A model generated the notes under the pieces. The model worked only from the letters and a program-made list of their open reading frames with translations, was not told the DNA's origin and made no database searches. Source: Chamaecrista fasciculata (taxonomy: Eukaryota; Streptophyta; Magnoliopsida; Fabales; Fabaceae). From it: 64,000 bases of DNA. The stretch lies in the NCBI GenBank assembly GCA_003254925.1, contig QANZ01055900.1, positions 171,608 through 235,607 of the forward strand, read 5' to 3'. Position 1 is the stretch's first letter. Each line of letters opens with the position of its first letter. This document shows positions 32,742 through 44,251 of the stretch, piece after piece. A program made the position numbers and the translations under genes.

Positions 32742-34615
32742 GGGCCTGTTTGGGAGAGGGTCAATCCTCATCCCATCTCATTCAATCATCATCTCATCTT
32801 AGGATTGGATGAACAGTACTGGTTAGGTGTTTTTTGAACCTCCATCTCATCTCATATCATCCACATCATCATCTAATTCACAACATCATCTCATTTTCTC
32901 TTACAATTACTAATCTATCCCTACTTATACACCAATAATTACCTATACTTTAATACAAATAAAAAAAAACTAGACAAAATAGTAATTTTACATACCCTCA
33001 TTTATTACACTTATAATTTTCTCTCTCTATCTATCACTTCTCATCATTTTTTTTTCTCTTTTTAACTCACACACTTTTTCTCTTTCTCTCTCTCTCACAC
33101 ACACATACACCTCTCACACACATCCACCTCTATCTCTCTCTTTCACACACCCCACACACACTCTTATTTATATATATATATAGAATTTATATTAATTTAA
33201 TTAAACAAAAAATTTACAATATTATTATTTTTTTAGTTGCAATATTCCTCATTATTCAATCATACTTGTCTCTTATATTATTATAGAAAGAGTAATGCTA
33301 TAAAAAGATTTATTGCTTAAGCAATGGACTTTTTATAGTCTATCTCTCTCTTTATCAAATAAAAAATTGAATATAAAACTTTGATGTGAGAGTGATTAAT
33401 GGAGAGAGAGAGAGATAAACTGTAAAACTCTATTGCTTGAGCAATACAGTTTTCTATTGAGAAATGATAGAAAATTAATGAAATGGGCATAAAATAAGAC
33501 AATCTCAGATATTGTATTTTCTTCAGTTTTCGGTTATTCTGAGTTTGGATATGTTCTATATATGTGGACAATGGTTCTATCTATATTTTTTTGTCAAATT
33601 AAAGGACTCCTAAATCTAATAACGATAATGTATTGAATGGAAAAAATACAAAATGACCCACGTGTATGTACAGGATGGAAAAATATAGGGTTAAAGGGTC
33701 GATTTAGTCCTAAATGTATGCCTTAATATTCATTTTGGTCAATTATATTTCAAAATATTCAAATTACTCCTAAATATTTACAAAATGTTTTATTTTGGTC
33801 CCAACTATTGAATATGGCTTGTTTAGAGCTACGTATTGTTCCCAAAGAATACTTTCTCTATTTGGTTGGGACCAAAACGAAACATTTTACCAGTATTTAG
33901 GACCAAAATGAATCATTTTGCCAACATTTAGGACTAATATGAACATTTTGAAACATAATGGACCAAATGAATATTAGGGCATACATTTTGGATCAAAATA
34001 ACCATTGGCCAAACCTTTTTGTGTTGTTTTGTTATTTTCATTATGGTCCTCAAACTATTCTTTGTTATTTTTTTTCGTTGGATTTCACAAATAGATTCGA
34101 TTATTGATGACTGGGATTTCGTGTAAGCCCCAAGTTATCATTTACACATGTTAGGGATTGATTAATAGGACCGGCACAAATTTATGGACCAAATTGTATT
34201 CTTAAAAATAATTCCAATCTTATTTTCATTTTGGCCCATCATCTCATCCACTTGGATTGACCTCTAACCATTCATCCAAAATTTTCTCATCCTCACGCTT
34301 TCCAATACAATATCACACTTTTCAATATCATCTCATTTCAATATTATTCCAATCAAAACACAACCAAACACCTATCATCTCTTCTTATTATCTCCATCTC
34401 ATCTCATTATTTCCTACCATTTCTACCCCTATACAAATTACAAAAATCCATAAACTTATTTCTACTAACCACAATCATTACATACCCTTTTATATATTCA
34501 CACCCTATTTAACATCATCTTCTCTAAAATCACTCAAACACCAATATATCATCTCATCTCATCCCATTCATTTGGTTGAACTTGGATTAAAATCATATTG
34601 CTCCCAAACAGACCC
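32742..34615. mobile_element. Harbinger/Tourist-like element, TAA target duplication
   Basis: The ends GGGCCTGTTTGGGAG (32742-32756) and CTCCCAAACAGACCC (34601-34615) are inverted, and TAA lies on both sides (32739-32741, 34616-34618). This is the PIF/Harbinger pattern. No transposase; the interior has CT/CA-rich low-complexity (33060-33180). A second inverted-repeat unit ('gttaaagggtcgatttagtcc' to 'ggatcaaaataaccattggcc', 33689-34010) is nested inside. Confidence 0.75.
33689..34010. mobile_element. Nested inverted-repeat MITE
   Basis: The arms are mirrored around 33830 ('tattttggtcccaac' against 'gttgggaccaaaac', 'tttagtcctaaatg' against 'catttaggaccaaa'). End GGCC on the right. No convincing target duplication (aaaatatag against aaacctttt). 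Confidence 0.6.
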
Positions 34616-34776
34616 TAAGATTTTGGTGTTTCACTGTATTTAGAAAAAATTGACTAGTTAAACACTTTATGAGTACATGCAGATTGTCCAACTGGACTCT
34701 AATGAATAAAGAATCTCTTTGGGATTTTCAACACTATTAGGCTCAATGTTCTGTATAATCTGATGATTCTTCTAAA

Positions 34777-34800
34777 ATATATATATATATATATATATAT
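34777..34800. repeat. (AT)n microsatellite
   Basis: 24 bp AT run directly left of the solo LTR, which makes the LTR's target duplication hard to judge. Confidence 0.9.
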
Positions 34801-34808
34801 TTATTTAT

Positions 34809-37800
34809 TGTGAGATTCTGAGTTTTAAAATTTAGTTTTGGGTGTTCAAGAATAGAATTAGTGATTTTTTCGAATTTTGGATAGAATTTTAAACTAATTT
34901 TAAACCAGTATTAGGAGTTTTGGGTTATAAATTTTAGAAATTAGTGAACATCAAAATTTAGAATTTTAATTGTCATATTTGAAATCCCCATATTTTATTT
35001 AGCTTGGGAGCAAACGGAGTTTAAAATTTCATCTGGGTTTTTATTTGGACCCGACAAAAGACATTTTTAAGTAAAAACCGAAACATGTTAGAGATAAAAT
35101 TTTCAAAAACAAATTTCATATTTGGAATCTACTCTCTGCAATGAAGCTAACGATATAAATTTTGTCAAGAAACTTTATCTCTAAAATTTTGAGTTTTCGG
35201 GACTATTTTAGAAAGATTTAAACAATTTTGGGCTTTTTCAGAAATGCAAATTTTTGAGGTACTGAAATTTAATATCAGATCTGGTCCCCTAACTTCTAAA
35301 AATTTCAAAATGGCCCCAGCCACTCTCATATCAGCCCACACGATCCCCTCCCACTTCACCCATCGGCCCTCCACCCGTGCCAGCAGCCCATACCACTGCG
35401 CACCACCTCCGGCCACCTCCAGCTTCGCCGTGCGCTGGCCAGCGGTGGCCCATCGCTGTCTTCCTCCTATTCTTTTCTTGGTTTGCTCTCTTTCTTTCTC
35501 TTTCCATCTTCCATCAATTTTTCTGGTTTTGGTTCATAGTTTGTTGCTAGATACATGAAATTCCTGCTGTTTGGGAGTAATTTATGATGTACTCATCCCT
35601 CTAGATCATACCATGGTTGATGGAAATCCTCACTACCATTTTTGCTTCTATTTTCGGCCATAACTGAGGTGTGTTCGAAAATCGGCAAATCCTTCATTGT
35701 TTCTTGATTTTCTTGGTTGGAACCCATTGATGATAGTATATCATGTTGGGAACCTCTAGAAGCTCTTAAATCTCTATAATATTAACTTTTGGGACTGTTT
35801 TTACTCTAGGGTTCATAAATGACGAAAATTGGGGTTTTTGAGCAAATCTTTGTGTTTTCTTGAAATTAATAGTTTGTATGAGTTTAATGGAAAATTTTAT
35901 TGAGTTCTAATGCATTGATTTTGAATTAGAAAAGGTATTTTAAAATTGGCTTGTTATAGGTAAAACTTTAAAGTTGCAATTTAGTCCTAAGGGGTGATTT
36001 TGATATTTTTGATGAACTAAATGGATTTATTGGAAACTATGGAGAGCCCTTATATTATATTCTTGATTATAAATTGTGAAAAGCTAAGTGTGAAAGTTTT
36101 CTTGAAATAATGGAAATATCAAGTTTCTGAGAATGGCCCAAGCCATTAGTTTTGAAAACTGTTTGTGAATCTACCTTAAACTTATAGTTTTCCAAAATTG
36201 TTAAAGCTCCCAAATTGATACCCAAGCCTCTTGTTGGCCTCTTGGATAAGTGTTAGGTGGGTGTGACTAAGGACTATGATGAGTGTTAAGAATTAGGTGT
36301 CTTGTGATAAGCTATCATAAGCTTTTGTGAAGAGTTAGACCTCCGGGTCAATTAGAAGTTAAATATTGAATTGTGTAATTGAGTCATTGTTTATGAATGT
36401 GTTTATAGATTCGCGTACATCGGTCGTTGGTTGGGAAGCTAAGAGGTGTAGTCATCTCTCCTTTGGATCGAGGTGAGTGGCTTTCTTATCTTGGCCCATG
36501 AAGGGTTGGTGATGTTGCTAAAGAAATTAATTCTATTGTTAGCGCTGGTTGAGATTGTGGTTGATAATACTTATGTAAAATTGTATATTTCTATTTTTTT
36601 TTACTTGATCCTAAGCCTTTAAAAATGCAACGTTCTTACATCAAATGTATATTTTGGATACGAATATGGTCTCTTGTATAATATTGGTTGTGATAATGAC
36701 TGAGACTCGTTACTCATTCAGATATGATTGATGTTACTGACTATTTGAGAAATGGTTATGTTTATGTGTGCTCCCCTGAGGGCTGAGGCGAATATGAGAT
36801 GATACTCCTCATGCATGAGTTGAGGAAAACTGAAAATACTGCTATAAGTGCTCACCTGAGGGTCGAGGTGATGATTTGTGTACTCCCCGATGCATTGAAG
36901 TTGAAATACTAATATTGTGCTATATTTGTGAATCAAGTGTGATGATTGGCTGACATATGTGTTTGATTGTGATATCACCTGTTTCATAATTGTGCGATGT
37001 GGATTGTTGATATTACTTATACTAAATGCTTCTTTACTCTTGATTGGTGTTGGAGATAGTATTTAATTTTTATTATAGTGTTGTATGTTCTGAGTTGACC
37101 AAATTCTATTGTGCTTGTGCTCGTGATTGTGTTTGTGATTGAGATTGTGATTGTGATTGTGACTGTGTTTGTGTTTGTGTTGTGTTGGGTTTGAATTTGA
37201 GTTTGTGTTTGTGCATATGTGTTTGCTCTCTCATAGTGTTAGTTGCGATATTGATTAAAAACCTACCTTTACTTACTTTGGTGTGTCCTTTACCGTTAAT
37301 TGTTTGTGAAATGACTGAGATATTGCTGTGTGCGGTCCCGATGGGTGAAAAGCTGTGTGCGGTTCCCACGGGTTGAGATAATGCTATGTGCGGTCCCGAT
37401 GGGTGAAAAGCTTTGTGCGGTCCCCACGAGTTTGGATAATGCTATGTGCGGTCCCGTTGGGTGAAAGGCTGTGTGCGGTCCCCACGGGTTGAGAACTTGA
37501 AGTGATGTTGTGTGCGGTTTCCTCATGAGTGGAGGCAGACTTGAAATCTCATAATTGTGTGTTACCTGTGATTGGTGGTGAATTGATTGTTGAAGCTTGT
37601 TTTACATTGAGCATTCACTTTCTAATAAGTTAATAGTTTTCATTAATTGGTTTACGTTGAGACTTTACGTTATTATAAGTTGATGATGATTGTTACGAAT
37701 TGGTGGTATTGACATTTTATTTGCTATGGAATTGATGACTTTGTGAGGTTGAATACTGGTATTATTGACATTGGGTGAATTTGAGATCTTTGATAGTCTA

Positions 37801-38968
37801 AATGATATTGGTCGAATGACTTTTGCGATGTTGGCTATCCTAAGTGTAGGTGCCATAGAGGTAAACAAACGTGATTTCATTTTAAAACAGTATCTTTCTT
37901 TAAACTATTATTCTTTATCAAATTACTTTTGCTTAAAATTGTTTTTACAAAGTTTGGTTCCTAATATCTCTATACGTATGATTATATATAAATTTATGTT
38001 TTCTCATGAGTTTATCTTTAACTTGATAGTCCTAAAGGATTTAATCGTAAACCCTTGTGAATTTTAAGTCTGTGGTTGATTTACATACTCAATCATATTA
38101 AACGATCGAATCTGGTAAGGAGCTTCATAAGAAGATTTTATTACTTGATTACCTTCTCAAATTTCATTTTAACAAAGCTCTAAATCTTTTCTTACTTTGT
38201 TACTAAACTTTATATTTTCTCAATGAATCTTCAAATAATGTTTTCTTAAAAATTCTTTACTTCCAAAAGACTTTCTTAGACCTGTGGTTGTTCACATATT
38301 GTAATTTCTCTAAAGGTTCGACAAATTATTTCGTCTTGGATTGTTTCATACCTTGTGATTCAATTAAGGTTTTAATCACTGAATATGTTGGATCATTTAA
38401 GTGAGTGAATGTTAATATAGATTGGTCATTGTTGCTGAGTTATGGCTTTGTTGGTGACCCCATGTTTGAAATGGGTTAGCCACTCACTGAGTTTTAACTC
38501 ACCTCTCGTTTAACATTTTTAGATACAGGTTCAAGTCAAGCCACTACTTCAATCCTCGGAGGAAGCCAATCAAGAGCCTATGTCATCATTTGTGTGGGTT
38601 GTTGTTTTATTTAAGATTTCAAGTAGATTGTATTAAACTTTAGTCTGTCAGCTCCACCAGTACTTAGGGAGAGGATTCAGGGCTATGTATCATTATCATT
38701 TTGTGCGCTTTGATTTTGTCAGAGATTAATTAAATGTGTATTTTGTTGGTTGCTTGAAATGGAATTTATATTAATTTAGTGAAACTCTGGGTTGACGGTT
38801 ATGCATGTGAGCATTGAGTTTATTATGTCTGAGTACTTTGAAGAATATACTTACATCATGATTTAATTATGTTTGTTGGGTTGTTATGGATTGTCTATGA
38901 TTAGGCTTACGGCATGGGTAGGCCCATGTTCGTGCCGGTCACGTGCCTCCATAGAGGGGGTTGTGACA
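34809..38968 (+). mobile_element. Solo LTR, Ty3/gypsy chromovirus (Tekay/Del type), 4.2 kb
   Basis: It starts TGTGAGATTCTGAGTTTTAA and ends CATAGAGGGGGTTGTGACA, with 'catgttcgtgccggtcacgtg' just before the end. These termini and the great length are hallmarks of Tekay/Del LTRs. No gag-pol is present, so it is probably the product of LTR-LTR recombination. Flanking 5-mers TTTAT and TATAT differ at one position. The GC-rich patch at 35300-35470, the 'cctgagggctgaggcgaat' repeats (36773, 36847) and the 'gtgtgcggtcccgatgggtg' tandem lie inside it. Confidence 0.85.
37326..37530. repeat. Tandem repeat inside the solo LTR
   Basis: About three and a half units of roughly 60 bp built from 'gtgcggtcccgatgggtgaa' and 'gtgcggtccccacgggttga'. 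It gives rise to spurious histidine/threonine-rich ORFs on the minus strand. Confidence 0.85.
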
Positions 38969-40448
38969 TATATCATCAGTATTTCTAATTAATAATGTAT
39001 CATCAATAAACTCAGAGAGTGATTTGAGTGAGTTTTCAAGGTTTATGTTTCATTTTTCACATCTGAATAAAGCTTTTTTGGCAATCATCAAATAAAATTT
39101 TTTAACAAACTTAGGTTCTATGTAATGGTTGACTTTGTATATCTCTTTTTAATTGCCTTTATTTGCTTTTTCACTTCCCATGCTGATTTAGTGTCTCATC
39201 AATTTTAGTAAGACATCAGATTCCTTTGTTTTGAATGCCTTAATTGGTTGGCAAATGAAAAGTAAGAAAGTTGTTATTTTTTCTCTGTTTTGGTCCTCAA
39301 ATAAAAATCTTTAACAAGCTTCTTTGTAATGGTTGGCTTTGTATATATATATATTTTAATTGCCTTTATTTCCTTGCTTACTTCACACACAGATTTTGTG
39401 TCTCATCAATTTTAGTAAGACTTCATATTCCATTGTGTTGAATGCTTTGGTTGAGAAATGAAAAGTAAGAAAGTTATTATTATATTTTATTGTGAGAGTC
39501 TGAGAGATATCATTCATTTAGGTTGTGTGAAATTATTAAGGAGACGCTCCTGTTTGTCTCTCACTTATCTGTCTTAGTCCTCAAATAATAATCTTTAACC
39601 AGTTCACCAAGTATGTATATATATTTTTTTCCATAAATTTTTTGATTTGTCTAATATACCAATATATAATTTTATAAAATCGACAACTAAGCTTAAATCA
39701 TATAGAATAAATAATTTAAACTATAAATATGTAAATCATAGTGATAGTGAAGGAAGAGATGCTCGAGGGACTCCACTTGAGATGATATTTGTGCAGAATT
39801 GCACTTGTTGGAAAGGTTAGCTTCTTGCTGATGAGTAAGAAGCAGATGAGAGAGAAAGTGTTTGTGAGATCTATATTTATGACATTTTTTCTTTTTAACT
39901 GTTTATTTTTTTTTTTTCAGCACTATACTTATAGTGTACTATTTAGGATTTACTCTAGCGCTTGTGTTGTTGAAGGCTGCTCATTTTTCTATATGTTAAT
40001 TTCACCATTTCCAACTCTCCACCATAAGTGATCACGAATAGGCTTGGAATTCGAGATGATGAGGCTTTTCCAAACAGAGGTTGGTTCAAAAGAATCTTTT
40101 AAAATTAGCCGAAAGTTTTAATGCCAACACCTCCATCTTGTTTCAATTTGAAAAGAAAGTTATGAGTCAGTTCCTGATGCTGCGTTTCATATATATATAA
40201 ATTTTAAATTTTATTTTCTTATTTCATAGAGGAGATGGAGAAAAAAGTCAAAAACTATTTGCATTTGTATGGGTATATATATAATGCATTCTCTTAGAAA
40301 ATATGATGATTCAGAGATTATACAACTAAAACATCCTACTTCACTTAGCAATAGTGAGACAGACGCTTTATGGAATTAAAATAACAAAACCGGAGCAACA
40401 AGCCAGTATGGCAGAATTGCTTTTACTAATAAACGACACTATCTATAA
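38969..40448. other. Intergenic with duplicated flank sequence
   Basis: A diverged direct repeat ('gtctcatcaattttagtaaga', 39192 and 39401) spans roughly 39095-39275 and 39300-39475. From 40074 the distal F-box flank unit appears ('gagtcagttcctgatgctgc' at 40164). No gene recognised. Confidence 0.6.
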
Positions 40449-41378
40449 GGTAGGGGTGGCAAATGGTTGGGTTATAAATGGGTCATGGGTGAGTCATTGA
40501 TCCATTTTTTAAAATTTTCATTTTAGTCCTTAAATATCATGATCTAGGGACTTTTTTGTAAATTTTGATAATATTTAGGGGCATTATGTAATTTTTGCAA
40601 AAAATTGCAAAATTCATCTTCCTTCCACTGAACTCACAGTTCGATGGGACTAAAATGCATTCTTTTTCCAAATTTAGGACTAATCTGTAATTTTATCCTT
40701 TTTCCAATATTTTTCAAAATTATAATTTTGGTCCAAATTTTTTTTATAATTTTCATTTTAGTCCTCAAATATTATGGTTTAGGGACTTTTTGTAAATTTT
40801 AAAATTTTTTGGAGGAATTTTGTAATTTTAGCAAAAAATTATGAAATTCATATTCACCTCTTTCATGAAACTACGTAGTTTTGATACAAATTTGGGTTGG
40901 GTTAGGTAACCCATAGGTTTTACCCAACCCAATCCAATTTTTTTTTTTTGGTAGTAACTAGTAAGGGAAGGCACTCCCAGAACTACCAAGTAGGGCGCCA
41001 GAGGCATGTCGGAGGGGTCGACAGAGGCCCAACCCAATGGATTACTGCACAGGCCTAAATCGCAAGCAATTTTACTCAGAACAACTACTCAACTAGCCCT
41101 TGGGCGCCAGGGGATCTCCCTGGGGAGGGATGCCCACCAAGTGAAATTAAGTGACTTTAGGAGGATTCGAACTCTTGCCCATGATGAAGCAAAGGTTTTT
41201 CGTCCGGATCCTTAACCACTTGTGCCAACCCACATTGGCAACCCAACTCAAATTTTAATGGGTCAATTTTGGACCCAACCCATCTTGACCCATTATCTAA
41301 ACGAGTTGGGTTGGGTTGGTTAATTTTGTGGTTGAGTTGGTTTAGTTGGTGGGTAATGGGTTGAGATTGCCACCCTTG
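40449..41378. mobile_element. Element with GGGGTGGCAA ends (hAT-like), host to a SINE
   Basis: AGGGGTGGCAAATGG on the left and the inverted TTGCCACCCTT on the right (41368-41378) form terminal repeats. The inner ends are rich in 'gggttgggtt/aacccaaccc'. The middle contains the 'tttagtccttaaatatcatga' module (40524) and the SINE. Superfamily inferred from end sequence only. Confidence 0.55.
40938..41232 (-). mobile_element. tRNA-derived SINE, minus strand
   Basis: Read on the minus strand from about 41232: TTGGCACAAGTGGTTAAGGA resembles an A box (TGGYNNAGTGG), and GAGTTCGAATCC (about 41160-41175) matches the B box consensus GGTTCGANTCC. It ends in an A tract (T run at 40939-40949 on plus). 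This is an RNA polymerase III type promoter followed by a body, as in plant SINEs. Confidence 0.8.
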
Positions 41379-41722
41379 ATTCAAGTACATCTCTCAATAG
41401 TTTTATGTTTTTAACTTAATTAAAAAAAAATGATAGGTCATCAAACATGCTTTTCAAATTTCTTGTTTCTAAAATAGAAAATTATTTTTAGGAAAAGAAA
41501 ACGAAGTTTAAAATCTTTTTTTTTTGTTGAAAATTTAATTTTACAGATCTATATTTTATATTTTTAATATCTATAATATCTATTTTTAAATTTATAGTTC
41601 TCTGATTAGAAATTTAGTCAAATTTAAATTTAATATGTATAATATCTATTTTGAAAGTTTAAAATTTTATAAGTATAATATCTATAATATCTAATTTTAA
41701 AGTTTAATATTTAGACTGAAAT
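41379..41722. other. Upstream region of F-box gene 4
   Basis: 'ataggtcatcaaacatgctt' (41434) matches 30509. The AT-rich tract of 'atctataatatctaattttaa' words (41560-41710) matches the upstream regions of gene 5 and, inverted, gene 6 (56900-57062). Confidence 0.7.
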
Positions 41723-41730
41723 TATATAAA
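41723..41730 (+). promoter_or_regulatory. TATA box of F-box gene 4 (class B promoter)
   Basis: TATATAAA lies 85 bp before the ATG, followed by GAGCGACATTTATTGAAACT. The same TATA-plus-box arrangement occurs before genes 5 and 6. Confidence 0.7.
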
Positions 41731-41814
41731 GAGCGACATTTATTGAAACTTGAACAATAGGCCATCAACACAGCCACAGCCACAGCCGACTGGTGTTGAG
41801 CTTTCTCAGTAACA

Positions 41815-43105
41815 ATGGCTACTGATCATATGAGCAAAAAGAGAAAAAGGTAATTAATTAAGCTCTTCATTCATTCATTATCTCTTAATTGTTAATTAGG
41901 GGTCTCTTAATTGACACTTCAATTTTAGATCCGTGGAATTACCTGATGAGATGCTCTTTGAAATACTCTCATGGTTGCCTGCAAAGTCAGTATGCATCTC
42001 CAAGTGCTGTTCCAAGTCCTTCCTCAACTTCACTAATTCCCCCAATTTTGCTCTTAAGCAGTTTCAGAATTCGCATCTCAAATATCACTCTTACATCTTC
42101 ATTCAAAATCGCTTCAAATTCACCAAAATATATTCATCACTACCATCATCTTCTTCAGCAACTGACCAAGTACCAAGAGAGGAAGTGGGTGTTCCTTCCA
42201 AGTTTCTCCGTTATGTTAATGAAAACCTCATAAAAATACTTGCTTCTAGCAATGGATTGCTTCTGTGTCAAACTCCATTATTAACAAAGGGCCAAGGGAA
42301 ATTATTTATTTGTAATCCCATAACACAATCGCACTCCTTAATTCCAAGTCCCTTCACACATGGTTTAAAAAAGCCTTATCCTGTGATTATATTTTCCTTG
42401 GATTGCAATGATAACGATGAGGATTACAAACTATATGCTCTTGAGAGTAGTGATCTTCAATTACCACACAGTCTATTGTGCAAAATGTATACACCAAAGG
42501 AAGGTGTGTGGAAAGAAAAAGAGACGAGATTCTTTTTAGGAAAAAAGTACTTCATTTTTAATCAATTGCCTGTGTTTTGCAAAGGAGCCATTCACTTCTC
42601 CATACAAGAATTTTCTAGATGGCGTAAATATGTAGCATCATATAATGTTGAGAGTGGAGTATCAAGAATGATTGAGCTTCCAGATGAAACAATGGTAGGA
42701 TATGATGAGTGTATTTTCAATTGGGGTGTAGTTTGAAGCAAGAAAGAGTCTATTTGTTGGGTGAATTTGAAGGTAGACTTGAGGGTAGGAGATGTTTTTA
42801 ATGTATGGGTTTTAAGTGATCATGAATCTTCAAGTTCTGGTAATTGGTCAAAGATCTTAAGTGTTAGTTTGGCGGAATTGGGCTTGGATAGAAAGTGTTC
42901 TCAGGTTAGGGGATTCACAGTGGTGAATGGGCTTTCTTTAATCTTTGCTACAAGGACAGGAGTGTATGATTATGATTTGAGTGGTAAGAGAGAAATAAGA
43001 CTTAAGAAAGTTTGTGATCATGAATTAACTTCAAGAGTGAGACTCTTTCCTTATTCTGATACCCTACATTCATGTGGTATTGGTTCGACAAAATTAAGAA
43101 TATGA
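41815..43105 (+). pseudogene. F-box/FBA gene 4, interrupted by one nonsense codon
   Basis: Exon 1 is 41815-41849 (MATDHMSKKRKR) and exon 2 begins at 41929 after a 79 nt intron. The frame is that of its paralogs until TGA at 42734-42736, where the siblings read GTT GGA (VG in the EVGSKKES segment). Translation would stop at 280 aa, with the F-box and the first two thirds of the FBA domain made. After the stop the same frame stays open to the normal C-terminus (VYDYDLSGKREIRL..., stop at 43105), so this is a recent single-base lesion. It could be a young pseudogene, a truncated allele that titrates SKP1, or a sequencing error. Confidence 0.85.
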
Positions 43106-44132
43106 ATATGATCATCTTCTGATAATTATTAATTAGTATATGAAGGGAGAACAACAGTTTAGATTGTACCTTTGTTAAATTTCTAGTTTTTTAATTCTTT
43201 TTTCTTTGGGGAAACAAATATTGTATTTTCTTGGTGTCCTTTTTAAGTTTGTTTTTTTTTTTTTATGTTGTACCAAAATGTAAAGTTGCCTTGTTTTTGG
43301 AGTTTGATGAATATTTACAGTGAATTGTTTATTCCTTCTTGACAAGAAATAGCTTTTTTGTTTGTTGTGTTTTGGGAATGCAAGAAATCAGTAAAACTGC
43401 ATGTTAGCGTGATGGATGTTACAATATGATTAATGCTAATTTCCTCAAATAAATTATCACCATATTAAATTATTAATTAATGCTTTTATTTTAAAATTTC
43501 AAATCATCTAAATAATAATTTACCTTTAAAATATTTAAATTGATTTTTTAAACCAATTTCAAATTTTCATATTCATCTCCTCTCCCCAATCCTTAAATTT
43601 AAAGTTTTCTTTTTACGCAAAATTTTATGTTATTCAAAAAGAAAATTTCTTAGTCCTATTTATTTGCTGATATGATAATATAAGGTATATGTTCCACAAT
43701 AGACACCTATAATAACTAAAATATTAACATATCCACTAATTCAACTTTCCATATTATTTTCCACTATATATATAACAACTTCCTAAACGCTAAGAAAGAT
43801 AAAATACAATTCAAATAAATAAATAAATTCAAATATAAGATAACAATATAACAAACCACAAAATTTTAACTCTCTTATGCTAAAAACACGTACGTGAACG
43901 TGATCCTCTAAAAAAATCCTTCCTTTAACTTGAAAATTCCAAATTTGACATCTACGTGTTTAGTCTTCCTTATAAATTGAATTCTTTGATAGTTTAATGG
44001 CAGAACTGTTATAACAATAAATTAGAGTAGGACTAAGCTCGAAGAAAAACAAATCCTTGCAAGTATATTTTAAATTTTATACGTATAATATCTATAATAC
44101 CTAATTTTAAATTTTAATACTTAAAATGAAAT
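43106..44132. other. Gene 4 - gene 5 intergenic region
   Basis: 43106-43430 is the conserved 3' flank. The rest is AT-rich with no gene, ending in the 'tataatatctataatacc' tract that precedes the gene 5 promoter. Confidence 0.65.
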
Positions 44133-44190
44133 TATATAAGGAGCTCCAACCAAATATATATATATATAGATAAGGAGCGACATTTATTGA
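44133..44190 (+). promoter_or_regulatory. Core promoter of F-box gene 5 with an internal insertion
   Basis: TATATAAG at 44133-44140 is followed by 'gagctccaaccaaatata' and an (AT)n run, then AAGGAGCGACATTTATTG (44172-44189). In genes 4 and 6 the TATA motif joins GAGCGACATTTATTG directly. About 32 bp have therefore been added between TATA and the downstream box here, with AAGGAGC duplicated. Confidence 0.65.
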
Positions 44191-44251
44191 AACTTGAACA
44201 ATATCATAGCCCATCAACACAGCCGACTGGTGTTGAGCTTTCTCGGTAACA

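Noticed and set aside
35165-35558. Proline/serine-rich ORFs on both strands
   Set aside because: They lie in the GC-rich part of the 4.2 kb solo LTR.
37106-37526. ORFs with TQTQSQSQ and THSFSPIGTAHS repeats
   Set aside because: They translate simple and tandem repeats within the solo LTR.
41006-41215. 69 aa ORF
   Set aside because: Falls in the tRNA-derived SINE read antisense.
40938-41232. Functional tRNA gene
   Set aside because: A and B boxes are present on the minus strand, but the rest does not form a tRNA and an A-rich tail follows, so it is a SINE.
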